NCBI GenBank assembly: GCA_015680685.1
Contig: MNCI01005296.1
Location: 195,872 to 224,953, forward strand
Reading direction: 5' to 3'
Length of the DNA: 29,082 nucleotides
DNA from: Gnetum montanum
Taxonomy: Eukaryota; Streptophyta; Gnetopsida; Gnetales; Gnetaceae
The first letter of the stretch is position 1. Each line of letters begins with the position of its first letter. Both the position numbers and the translations under genes were made by a program. This document shows, in pieces, positions 1 through 9,574 of the stretch. The notes under the pieces are model-generated. The model was given only the letters and a program-made list of their open reading frames with translations, made no database searches and was not told where the DNA came from.

Positions 1-180
1 TCATAACCGCCAAAGTTTTAATTGTTAAATTCACATCCTTATCATTCAAAGTGCCTCTCGAATTCATGTAATTACCCTTGAATATATTAATCCTTGTCAA
101 TGTCCTCACTTTACACATTAATTTCAAGAAAAATCATTAAAAATTCGGTCTCTTTCAAGTGTCTCACTACTGTTTGGACG

Positions 181-271
181 AGATATTGCGTACGCGATAT
201 TGCGTCCCATGAGATATCGCGTACGCGATGTACCATACCCGATATCGCGTCCCTATTTTTCTATATATAGG
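181..271 (+). promoter_or_regulatory. Internal palindrome array plus TATA box (element A)
   Basis: Palindromic units GATATYGCGTACGCGAT occur at 182-204 and 213-229, with a half unit at 241-252. A TATA-like CTATATATAG follows at 261-270. The same arrangement stands upstream of the TATA box in the LTRs (3965-4060, 22670-22752, 28674-28814) and in the second internal leader (27051-27140). Promoter function for ORF2 is inferred from this arrangement and from the position about 470 bases before the ORF2 start. Confidence 0.55.
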
Positions 272-737
272 AACCCCCACCGCACCACTTAGCTTCATCT
301 GGCATTTACGCAGGGGGAATTTTTGAATTTTTTCTCTGCGACTTGCGATTGAGTGACCCTTGCTTTTTCACCTATATCTCGCACGCTGGTACTCCGATTT
401 TAATTCCGTTTGAACTTGCTTGAACCCGGAGTGTTCAGTTTAGTCGTGGGGGAGAGACACTTGCCGAAAAGTGCCTTAACTTTTTTGAAATTTGTTATCG
501 CCCAAAGGACATCAATTAGGGTAATTAATACTAACACTTAGACAAATTGTGCCATAAATCATATGACCTTAAGTATACCGGGATATTAAAGCAAAAATCC
601 ACCTAAGTCATAGGACCCATTATCATCATTTTCGGGCACAATCACACAATAACATAAGATCTTTATTTAAGACAAGTGGTAAGGTATAACTTGATTTTCC
701 TAAACAACCTTACTAACGTTGGCCCGTGTGATTATAG
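272..737 (+). other. ORF2 leader with intron-like acceptor and internal polypurine tract
   Basis: This noncoding leader is shared with element B (27141-27645). Three conserved points stand out: a polypurine run GTGGGGGAGAGA at 446-457; a donor-like GGTAAGGTATAAC at 678-690; and a branch-site-like TTACTAAC at 710-717 followed by an acceptor ending ATTATAG at 737, directly before ATGGCCCC. An intron from 679 to 737 would be only 59 bases, short for plants, so the true donor may lie farther upstream. Splicing is inferred, not shown. Confidence 0.45.
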
Positions 738-3626
738 ATGGCCCCGAAATGCTCCCATCCGAAGAGTCCGATCCCAAGTGAAGCAAAACAACCTAGGAGA
801 GGTCGAAGGTAAGTCCCTGCTGGACAACATAATGAACAGGAGGTGCATTCATTCAGCATCCATCAAGAAGAACCTCCTACCAGACGATCTGGGTAGGCAG
901 AAGGAGGAGCTGCTGCGCCTGAACTGGGACAACAACTCACGTTGCCCCCGGAATGTGTTCAGGCTATCCACACGAAGTCCACAATCGCTTCGGTGATTGT
1001 GGAACTCAACTTCGAATCTTTTGCAGAGTTCGCTCCTGAGGCTATTAGGGATCACCTCAAAGGGTCTCCCTTATGGCCTGTCCTCTCTGAACAAGGTGCC
1101 TGGTACTTAGGAGAAACGTACCTATTTTGGCACAATAAGGAGCAAGGCACCACGGTAAACATCGGTGGTGTGATAGTGGATTTTTCTACACAGGTGATTT
1201 CAGAAGTGTTAAACCTTCCGAATTCAGGCCCCCAGGTTGCTCGGTTATCCACCCGATCAGACCCTGATGTGCGAAAGGAGTGGCTAGAAAAGGCTTATAG
1301 CAGAGATAAAGCTCTTGGTGAGCTGATCACGGAAGAGAGAGTTTATTTCAAAATCGGAACCTATCACCTCTTCCCCACAAAAGGTTTAAAAAGAATATCA
1401 ACGTACGCGGCAAGAGGATGTGCAGTGTTGATGGGAAAGGTTAATGATAACCTTCCTCATCTATATTTGACAGAGATCCTAAGGCGATTCAAAGAACGGA
1501 AGACAGGAAAAATGGCACTCCCTTTTCCCTATCTTATCAGAAAACTGTGCCGTCGGGCTGGCATTTGGAGATATACAAACGACGTCCTTCGAAAACCCCA
1601 AAATGCTTCTTACACTGAATTGTTAAAGGCACCAGCTCCAAGAAAGAGTACTGGTGAAGAGTTGGGACTAGATGAAGAAGATGAAGAACAAATGACTGGA
1701 ACCCCTGCAACTCAACTTGCAGGACCCAGTCAACCTCCAGCCATAGGTCCTAGCCAACAACAAGAAGCAAGACCCGGCACAGGCCAGGATCAGCCGCCGC
1801 CGCAAGACTATAGACCGTCGATGAGCCATCTGAAGGCCATTGCTGAGACGGTCAGTTGGGGAAGTTGTGATGACGCCAATCTCTTCGGTGTCATCGATGA
1901 TGCCAGCCAACCTACAATTTCAATAGATCGCACAAGGAATGAGTTGCCAATGCAAACAGAAGGAGGGGAAAGCATATGGTCACAACAGATCTCTGGACAC
2001 GCGGCATCTTTTCAAGTGCAGTTAGAGACTGGTGAAGGGGCCACTGTGGTGGTCATGCAACACTAGGATGCCACGGGAGCAGCTGAAGTGGTCGCTGACC
2101 ACATCAAAGAGTCTTTTAATGTACCTGTTGTGCCACCAGCAAATCTTTCAGGAGCACAGGATGCTCAAACTATTTCCGGAACCTCAATGACTCCTGCAGA
2201 ACATGAGGATGTATTGGACAGATTGCTTCAAACAGGACAAGTTTTAACGTCCCTGTTTGACATCCCCCAAGATGTAATGGCAATTCAATCATACCTCATT
2301 TCGACAAAGGGGAAGCTGGTCATATCCGAAGTAAGGGCTGAGCATGCTGAGGCTGAAGTGCAGAAATTACAAGAGTAGCTCATCACCTTACAAGCAGCAC
2401 AGCAGGATCCCTTGCGATTAGTTCCCACAGACCAGTTAGAAAATTTTAAAACCGAGCAACTAACCAAACTAATTACAGAAAATAAGAAGGTGGCAGAAGA
2501 AAAGGAGACGGCCACTTGGGATGCCTCCGTAGCAAAGGCGCAAACTCATGCACATCTTAAGGCACTCAAGGCCTTGCAAGAAGAGAATAAGCAGTTGGTT
2601 GCAGATAACCTTTGGTTGACTTCTGTGGAGAAGCAAAAGAATGTTCTCAATTCATTCCTGCAGACCAGCTGGACACTTTCAGAACCAAGCAACTCAATAA
2701 ATTGTTGATAGAGAATAAAAGGGTGGTGAAAGAAAAAGAGAAGGCTAACTGGGATGCCTCTGTGGCACAAGTGCAAACTTACGCGCACACCAAGGCACTC
2801 AAGGCCTTACAAAAGGCGAATAAACAACTTGTTGCTGACAACCTTCAGTTGACCTCTATGGAGAAGCAAAAGAATGTTCTTAAGGAACATTTTCAACAGT
2901 TGCGAGAACAACTAATTAGGGTCAACCAAGACATGAATCGTTTAGCTAGGAAAAATTGAACCCACTCAATGAAAGAGGTACGCACCATCTGTCAGAAGAC
3001 AGCCATTGAAATAAGCACGTGGCAGAATGAGGCATGAGAAGCTAAAGGAGCATTTTCGGGACCAGGTGGGTATGTATAAACAAATCATTGAAAAGGAGAT
3101 CCATATGCCCAAGGCCCACATCAATGCTCTCAGTGCTCAACACACTGATTGGTGGGCCAGATTGGATGCATACGCGTTTGCCCACCAGATGGAAGTTAAG
3201 AGCCGGGACCTGCAAATCCAGGACCTTATAGAGTACATGGAGTTGGCAAACCTGTGATATGCCAACCTTGCCATGTTAACAGCAGGGCACCCGAGAATAG
3301 AGCTCGAGCAAGAGGTAGCCACCACCTACGCCAAATATGAAACAAAATTTGCAGAACATAAGAAAACATTGCAAAAATTGGAGGTTGCAAATTCTGAACT
3401 TGAGGTGGTTAAAGCAAGCTACCAGGGGCAAAAAGGTGTCGCAACAGACTTGGCTCGACAGCTCACAAATTTTCAAGAATACAGAGACAAAGTTAGAGCC
3501 TACAAGGAGGAACGACAGGTGTTTGCGACTTGGTATGTCAAAGCAAATAAAATGTTTCCGCAACTACCGTGCCCATGGGAGGTGCCGAATCCATCAAACA
3601 TCAGAACATTAGCATGGATGACATAG
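738..3626 (+). pseudogene. ORF2 of element A: plant-transposon-protein-like domain plus coiled coil (broken)
   Basis: The frame opens at ATGGCCCC (738) right after a splice-acceptor-like AG, and runs in one frame to about 2708, broken by stops near 810, 900, 2064 and 2376. The longest open part is 942-2066. Its N-terminal half (about 990-1640) resembles the 'putative plant transposon protein' family (PF20167 type): a GSPLWPVL segment, an FS..VISEVLNLP segment and an LPFPYLIRKLCRRAGI segment. A Q/P-rich linker (1670-1800) follows, then a charged, heptad-like K/E/Q-rich tail (2200-3560) that looks coiled coil. A 233-bp tandem duplication shifts the frame from 2648, and a further indel near 2960-3027 restores it for 3027-3626. 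Molecular function is unknown; its place between pol and the 3' LTR is that of the env-like or extra ORF of Athila elements. The broken copy at 27646 supports the chosen start. Confidence 0.7.
2415..2880 (+). repeat. 233-bp tandem duplication inside ORF2 coiled coil
   Basis: Bases 2415-2647 and 2648-2880 align end to end without a spacer. Shared landmarks are CAGACCAG at 2428 and 2661, and GCAAAAGAATGTTCT ending at 2647 and 2880. The two translations are clearly the same segment (DQL..F.T.QL.KL..ENK, then NKQLVADNL). The unit is not a multiple of three, so the second copy is read in another frame. Confidence 0.85.
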
Positions 3627-3941
3627 GATCCCTAAACTAAAGAGGAGAAACTCCAGGCCATACTTCAACACCATCAAATCCCAAGACCTGGAGTGCAAGA
3701 CAAGGGAAAGGCACCCATGGAGGAGCCACCGCCACCAGGAACTACATGAGTTCCACCCAATTTTGTAGTTGTAGAATTTTCTTTTGCATTCTTCGTGTTG
3801 TGTCTCAATTTTGTTCTAATTCTGCACTGTGGCATGAATCCATTCTAGTTAGTCAATAATCCCATACCTATCCACTATGTAATCAATAGAGCTTGTTCTC
3901 ACTTTAACTCGAGGATGAGTTTTCATTCAATCGTGGGGGTA
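3627..3941 (+). other. ORF2 3' tail and polypurine tract before the 3' LTR
   Basis: No open frame of note follows the ORF2 stop. The stretch ends with ACTCGAGGATGAG and a purine run GTGGGGGTA at 3933-3941, directly before the LTR start TGATGAG. This is the classic arrangement of a plant gypsy plus-strand primer site. No comparable tract stands before the 3' LTR of element B. Confidence 0.65.
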
Positions 3942-4552
3942 TGATGAGTCATGAATTGTTGGCTGCAATATTGCACCCATGATATTGTGTATGCGATATC
4001 GCATCCTAGACATGATATCGGATACGCGACATCGCGGCCTATCTCCTCATCTATAAATAAGAGGTAGGAGGATTTGGTTTAGAATCAAGTTTTAGTATTA
4101 AGGTAGGGACTTTTTGTCAGTTTTCCTCTCAACCCTTTCTCCCAGTGCATGCCCACAGTGTGATGATTGTAATTGTACGGAATCCTTATTCGAGTGTGAC
4201 GTACTTGGACATGCACATGATTGACAATAAAGATCGAGATTACTTCATCATTGCAGCATCCACTTATCTTAATTATTTAATTGTTATTGTTATTTATTGC
4301 TTTCTTAGTTAATATCTCTCTACCCTTATCTCCTAGTAACGTGGAATGAGTACGACTTAATCATGAGCATTTAAGTGTGACTACTTGGTAACCCAGTAGT
4401 GTACCTAGGCCATGCACTTGGTAATCCTAGTGGTAGTCATGCACAAGGTCCAAGATGTGTACAGATGATTAAGGAATAGATGCTCATCGCACTTAGGCTA
4501 GTTTAGATTCTCTCTCACCCTCTCTCTCCTAGCTTAGTTGATATTATTTCCT
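3942..4552 (+). repeat. 3' LTR of element A (truncated)
   Basis: It starts TGATGAGTCATGAATTG right after the polypurine tract and aligns with 22647-23250. Visible parts are a palindrome array (3965-4038), TATA box CTATAAATAA (4051-4060), the shared block TGTGATGATTGTAATTGTA near 4160, a polyadenylation-like AATAAA (4226-4231), and the block TGACTACTTGGTAACCCAGTAG near 4380. Similarity stops after CTCCTAGCTTAG...TTATTTCC at about 4552, so the last 220 bases or so relative to the 822-bp LTR of element B are missing. Copia-derived sequence follows. Confidence 0.8.
3965..4060 (+). promoter_or_regulatory. LTR palindrome array and TATA box (element A)
   Basis: Decayed units of the GATATCGCGTACGCGATATC palindrome lie at 3981-4003 and 4013-4037, ahead of CTATAAATAA at 4051-4060. 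AATAAA follows about 175 bases after the TATA box; the same spacing is seen in both LTRs of element B. This supports a real U3-R layout. Confidence 0.6.
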
Positions 4553-4599
4553 ATCATACCCAGGACTATATTTTGAATCTTTGCACATGCTAGATTCAA

Positions 4600-5402
4600 A
4601 CAATAATGATCAATACATCAACCGATTTCAACAAGTTCAAGATGGACTTGAATCTTATGGAGAAATGCTTGAGGAAAGGCGTGCTGTTGAAAAGATCCTT
4701 CAAAGTGTGACCTAAAGATATGATCCCATCGTCGTGGCTATTGAAGAAGTAAGAGATCTCAATAAGATGACCATGGTTGAGCTCGTAGGAAGCTTGAAGA
4801 CATACAAGCAAAGAATTACTGATCGTGAGGATTCAACAGCAAATACATTTCAAGCACAATTCCAAAGATCATTCAATCAAAATCAAAGATCCTCAAGTGA
4901 ATCCTCATTCAAAGGACGTGGACACGGTCACGACAGATCCAGAGGTCGTGGTTGTGGAAGATCAAATCAATCAAATGAAGGTGAGCATTGTGATTTCTGT
5001 GGTACCAACACCCACAATACTCATGAATGTTGGTCTAGGAAGAAGCATGAAAAGAAAGGCAAAGCAAAAATTACAAAAGATGAAGATCACCACAAGAATC
5101 ACCAAAAAGGTGAGCAATTGTTTTATACTAAAGAGGAGGAAGATCACCTCCTGATCTCTACAAAGGCATCAAATGCTAGCGACAACAACACGTGGTATGT
5201 TGATAGTGGATGCAGTAATCACATGATTGGAAACAAGAAACTCTTCTTAAGTCTAGAAACATATGATGGAAAGGTCACCATAGGTAATGGGAAGAAGTTA
5301 ACCATTGCTGGGATTGGATCGCTTCCCTTCACATCATGCAAGATAACAACTATGTTATTTCTCAGATCTACTTTGTTCCAGATCTTTCAAAGAATTTATT
5401 AA
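4600..5402 (+). pseudogene. copia gag with zinc knuckle and protease (broken)
   Basis: The frame reads ...INRFQQV, then SYGEMLEERRAVEKIL, a stop near 4713, then RYDPIVVAIEE and MVELVGSLKTYKQRI, the typical UBN2-type gag of plant copia elements. A basic G/R/S-rich stretch (about 4905-4960) precedes a CCHC zinc knuckle CX2CX4HX4C at 4989-5030. The aspartic protease motif WYVDSGCSNHM lies at about 5193-5225 with catalytic DSG at 5202-5210. Around 5336 the frame shifts and the protein continues in another frame (SQIYFVPDLSKNLLSVGQL). The true start of gag is missing. Confidence 0.85.
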
Positions 5403-5535
5403 GTGTGGGACAATTATGTCGTAATGGGTATCGTGTTGCATTTGAAAAGAATGTTTGTAAAATCTCTAAGGTTGATGATGATAAGGGTATTACCATTATC
5501 CCTATTAGCAAAAATCAAATGTATAAGTTGTAGAT

Positions 5536-6577
5536 ACAAAAGGATGTTCAATGCCTCACTGTCACTGACAATGTTGCATGGTTGTGGCATGCTCGATTAG
5601 GACATGTCAACTTTGGCTCAATGGACCGCATGTAGAAAGAAGGACTCTTCAGAGGTATGCCAAAATTTTCTTTGCCCAATAGTCATGATTGTGGCATATG
5701 TCAACTAGGAAAAATCACAAGATTGTCGTTTCATAGGAAAGAACATAGGTCTCAAGAAAAATTAGACCTAGTTCATATGGATTTATGTGGTCCAATGCAG
5801 GCATTGAACCTAGGCAAAAACCACTATATGTTAATCATCATGGATGATTTTTCCAAATTTTCTTAGGGTTATTTTATGAAATTAAAAGATCAAACATTGG
5901 AATTATTTAGAGAATTCAAGGTGGCAGTAGAAAATCAAAGTGGCAATACAATCAAACAAATCCGAACAAATCATGGCGGTGAATTTTTGTCCCGAGAATT
6001 TGAGGAATTCTGCAAGAAGAATGGAATTATTCATCAAACTACCACATCCTGTAAACCCCAACAAAATGGAGTAGCTGAAAGGAAAAATAGAATCGTGGTT
6101 GAAATGGCCAGGTGTTTACTGCAACTGTCTAACTTAGCAGATATGCTTTGGGTAGAAGCTTGTGCAACATGAATTTATCTTTTAAATAGAGTGCCTTCCA
6201 AATCAATTCACAATAAAACACCCTATGAATTCTAGCATGGTTATACACCTAATATTTCACATTTGAAAATCTTTGGTTCACCCTGCTATGTGCACATCCC
6301 TACCCAAAATAGACAAAAACTAGATGGCTAAGCTATGCCTTGTATTTTCATTGGATATTCTCCCACATCTAAAGCTTACAGGTGCTATGATAAAAATAAT
6401 CACAAGGTCATTTATTCCTGTGACATCAATTTTCTAGAAGAAGACTGCATTGACCACAATCTGTTTTTTCTAACAACCAAAATGTTTTGTGTAGGCCCCA
6501 ACATTGACGTGTTTTTTGAGCACCCTCTAGGCTATTCTCTTTCCAATGCCAAACCCACTTCAGCGACGTCAAGCTAG
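5536..6577 (+). pseudogene. copia integrase (broken, catalytic Asp replaced)
   Basis: The HHCC-type pre-integrase domain is visible as LWHARLGHVN, then HDCGICQLGK (about 5580-5715). The core follows with the first catalytic Asp in HMDLCGP (GAT at 5780-5782). The second is changed: RTNHGGEF carries Asn (AAT at 5969-5971) where copia integrases have Asp. The Glu is kept in NGVAERKN (GAA at 6077-6079). Stops interrupt near 5863, 6170, 6233 and 6330. The C-terminal GKLDG-type segment and IFIGYSPTSKAYRCYD are recognisable to about 6460. Confidence 0.85.
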
Positions 6578-7270
6578 CACACATCTTAGGACTCTTTTTC
6601 TAGAAAAGAACGCCCTTCCCAGAATCGTGGACTCCACGGGAACTATGCGACTCCCAGGCCCCAATGGTCCCCCGTTTCCACAAGGTCTACCTTGCCTGTT
6701 TCCCACGTGCTGGTGCCTCTCCTTCCTCACCGGCGCTCCCTCCATTCTATGCAACAACGTCCAGGCATCAATTTTGGTGTCCTAGCTCCACATTTTTTGG
6801 TTCCCAGGTCGTCATTCCCTCCAGCTGCTAATTCTGTTATTCCGGCAGCATCCAATCTGCATTTCTTACATCTACGAGCACACAATTTTCCCTTTTTGGA
6901 CTCTCTTCCATCCACCATTCTATCCAATGCTATTCCTTGTGGGCCTCTAACTCCACATGCTTCTGCGCCGATGTCTACACACATTTTCCATCCTCTTTTT
7001 GTTTTGTTTTCTATAGAAATGCCCTCCCCAATCTGCTCAGTCATCGTGCCCTCCCAAGTCCTTCCCTCTACGCCAACCATGACTCCTCCCAAGCAGTCTC
7101 CTTCTTCCTTCCAAGTGGCTCTCTCTCACCCAGCCTCCTAAATGCTGAATCTAAATTTTCACTACTGCCTAACCCGTAGTCATTCTCACCAGCACCATGT
7201 CCAGCCAACCCAACCTAGGGTGATGCAGACACTGCCACTACTCTCTTCTCCAACGTGGGTGATGACTTCT
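6578..7270 (+). other. Pyrimidine-rich copia integrase-RT linker
   Basis: This stretch separates the integrase end from the first recognisable RT residues. It is rich in C and T on the plus strand and holds a stop-free frame at 6692-7141 (149 codons, rich in P, S, H and F) in the same frame as the integrase. Plant copia polyproteins usually carry a poorly conserved P/S-rich linker here. Short similar blocks (CCATTCTAT at 6742 and 6915; CTCCACAT at 6786 and 6951) hint at an old internal duplication. Confidence 0.4.
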
Positions 7271-8872
7271 ACATGCTGCTTATGTTGATGGAGGGAAGCT
7301 CTAATGGTCAATTAGAACCATCCACTGTCATCGAAGCTACGCTGGATGATCGTTGGATTGCAGCAATGGAACGTGAGCTACAGTAAATCAATAAAACCAA
7401 CACTTGGAGTCTAGTTCCTCGTCCATCTAGTAAGCTTGTCATCGGCTTAAAATGGATATTCAAGCTCAAGAGAAATCAATATGGTGAACTAGACAAATTC
7501 AAAGCTCACCTAGTTGCCAAGGGCTATCTCCAATAGTAAGGCAGAGACTTTGATGACAACTTTGCTCTTGTTTCACGAATGGAATCTATGAAAATATTTT
7601 TAGCTATTGCTGCACAAGATGGCTATGTGGTATATCAACTGGATGTGGCATCTGCATTCCTCAATGGTGTTCGAAATGAAGAAGTCTATGTGGAACAACC
7701 CCCAAGTTTCATTGATGAAGAAAAACAAGATCATGTGTACAAGCTTCATAAAGCTTTGTATGGGCTCAAGCAAGCTCCACGTGCATGGTATGCACATATT
7801 CATTCATTTTTCATCCAAGAGGGGTTCATCCATCTTCAGTCCCAAACTACAATTTACAAAAAGGTATCTGGAGATGATTTTATTTTTGTCTATATGTATG
7901 TAGATGATTTAATTTATTTTTCATCTACAATTGCATTAGAAAATGATTTTCTTAATGCCATGCAAAATAAGTTTGAAATGTCTGATCTAGGGAAAATGTC
8001 ATATTTTTTGGGTTTTCAAGTAATCCAGAGAACAAAATCCATTTCCATATGCCAAATGAAATTTTCTTGATCCTTACTTGAGAAATTTGGCATGATTAAT
8101 AGTAATCCCTCATACACACCACTCTCCCTCGGTATAAAACTTACCAAGAATGATAAATCTCCTTCAGTCAATTCATCACTATACAAATCCCTAGTTGGTG
8201 GTTTATTGTATCTCTCCAATACTCATTCAGATATTCAATATGCTTTCAATTACCTTTCTCAGTTCATGTAAGATCCAGATGAATCACATTGGAAAGCTGC
8301 AAAACGAGTTCTATGCTACCTGAGAACTACAACAGATTTTGGGATCACATTCCATCAACATACAAACTTCAAGGTATGGGGATACACTGATGCAGATTGG
8401 GGAGGTGACCTTGATGATTGAAAGTCAACTTCTGGTTTTTGTCTCTTCTTTGGTCCATCACTCATCTCTTGGGGATCAAAGAAGCAGTCTTCAGTCGCAC
8501 TCTCAACAACCGAAGTAGAATACATAGTTGCATCAAGTGCTACTTCTCAGGCCATGTGGATTCACTCTATTTTCACTAAAATGGGATTTACACTTGATCC
8601 TCCCATTCACTTATACTGTGGCAGCACAAGTGTTATTGCAATGGCTCACAATCTAGTTTAGCATGGGTACCAAGCATATTAATATCAAGCATCACCATCT
8701 CAAAAGCCTGATCCAAGACAACATCCTCAACATGGAACATTGTGCAACTGAAGCACAACTAGCAGATATTTTTACCAAGATTCTGAGTCATGAGAAGTTT
8801 GCATTCTTTAGAGACCTCCTTGGAGTGGAACCTCTTACCATCATGGGGGGGTTTGTGGAAGATGATGTGTAG
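7271..8872 (+). pseudogene. copia reverse transcriptase and RNase H (broken)
   Basis: RT begins at about 7340 (WIAAMERELQ, stop, then NTWSLVPRP, LKWIFKLKRN, KAHLVAKGY). The longest open part is 7579-8070 with YQLDVASAFLNG, YGLKQAPRAWY and the catalytic YVDD at 7897-7908. After a stop at 8068 the frame goes on through VGGLLYLSNTHSDI, then RNase H with YTDADWGG (about 8380) and SLISWGSKKQSSVALSTTEVEY. Near 8655 the frame shifts to TKHINIKHHHL and QLADIFTKILS, the usual copia C-terminus, ending at 8872. Several stops (CAG/CAA/TGG-type codons turned to stop) show decay. Confidence 0.9.
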
Positions 8873-9258
8873 ACATTCCACATTATTAGGAGATTGATCT
8901 CATCCTTTTATTTATTCTAAACAAGATGAGATCCTAGTTGTCCATGCTTATCCATACCCATGATTATCTCATCCATAAATAAGATGATAAGGATCATTCC
9001 CATGATTTTAGAGACTCATGCTTATCTCTTCAAATCCATTCTTGGAAGGATCCAAGTCTATATAATTGTAGCAGCACATATTCATAAACATATAGATTCT
9101 GGATTAATAGATTGTAAGTGTGTTTTTTGTTCTAACAAAGTTCTTTAATTTCTGTTTAGCATAGATAGTAGATCCAGGGCCCTTTAGATTCATATTTCTC
9201 ACTAAAGCTACTGTTATATTCATCTATAAGTTCTTCTAATATATCATGTTAGCCTAAC
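8854..9258 (+). repeat. Probable 3' LTR of the copia element
   Basis: It begins TGTGGAAG directly after a purine run (8841-8853). The first bases overlap the end of the polyprotein frame. A TATA-like CTATATAATT lies at about 9058. The end is placed at TAGCCTAACA (9249-9258) because copia LTRs end in CA, but with no 5' LTR to compare this boundary is a guess. Confidence 0.5.
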
Positions 9259-9569
9259 ATTGATTATATGTCTTGGTGATAAATATTGTTGAAAAAATGT
9301 TCTCTACTCAAGAGTGTTACCACTATGCTAACACATACTATATCGTTTTTGGTGTTTTCTACTCAATGATTAAGGATGTGATGAACTCTTGGGTTTTGAC
9401 ACATCCACTTTCTAACTTTGGTTGTAATTTGGGGGGTTTTTTTTTTAAGTTAAAAGAAAAACAAAATGATGAACATGAAACTTTTGTATGTTATTAACTC
9501 AAACCCATAACTTGGAGTTTCCAAATTAAGAGTTTAGCATGGACTAACACCTCATTGATCACCCATACA
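9259..9569. other. Unassigned spacer
   Basis: There is no convincing gene. A T-run lies at 9437-9446. Around 9490-9565 the reverse strand reads like a weak tRNA-derived head (TTATGGGTTTGAGTT resembling a pol III B box), too degenerate to call as a SINE. Confidence 0.3.
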
Positions 9570-9574
9570 GAATT

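Larger units (their letters stand above)
1..4552 (+). mobile_element. Athila-like Ty3/gypsy element A, 3' part
   Basis: The order seen is internal leader, large broken ORF2, polypurine tract, then a 3' LTR cut short at its far end. The leader and ORF2 match a second copy at 27051-28620, and the LTR matches those at 22647-23468 and 28626-29082. Classification as Athila-like rests on element B, which has a gag with a CX2CX3HX4C knuckle and a tRNA-Asp-type primer site, and on the ORF lying between the pol position and the 3' LTR. Bases 1-180 carry no ORF but show weak similarity to the sequence just before the leader of element B, so they are probably element too. The 5' LTR, gag and any pol lie outside the window. 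The LTR loses its last 220 bases or so where the copia remnant begins. Confidence 0.75.
4560..9258 (+). mobile_element. Ty1/copia retrotransposon remnant, 5' truncated
   Basis: The order gag, protease, integrase, reverse transcriptase, RNase H is the copia order. The 5' LTR, primer site and start of gag are absent: the remnant begins against the broken end of the element A LTR. A purine run TCATGGGGGGGTT ends at 8853 and the probable 3' LTR starts TGTGGAAG at 8854. Many in-frame stops and at least three frameshifts (near 5336, near 7200 and near 8655) make it inactive. Confidence 0.85.

Noticed and set aside
181-252. Palindrome arrays as a CRISPR-like or bacterial operator array
   Set aside because: The context is a plant retroelement, the units are irregularly spaced and there are no spacers or cas genes.
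738-3626. Calling ORF2 an envelope gene
   Set aside because: Only its position matches. No signal peptide, membrane span or fusion-like segment is visible, and the domain resembles a plant transposon protein family.
6727-7092. Minus-strand 121-codon frame in the copia linker
   Set aside because: It is the shadow of a pyrimidine-rich plus-strand stretch. Stop-free minus frames are expected there.
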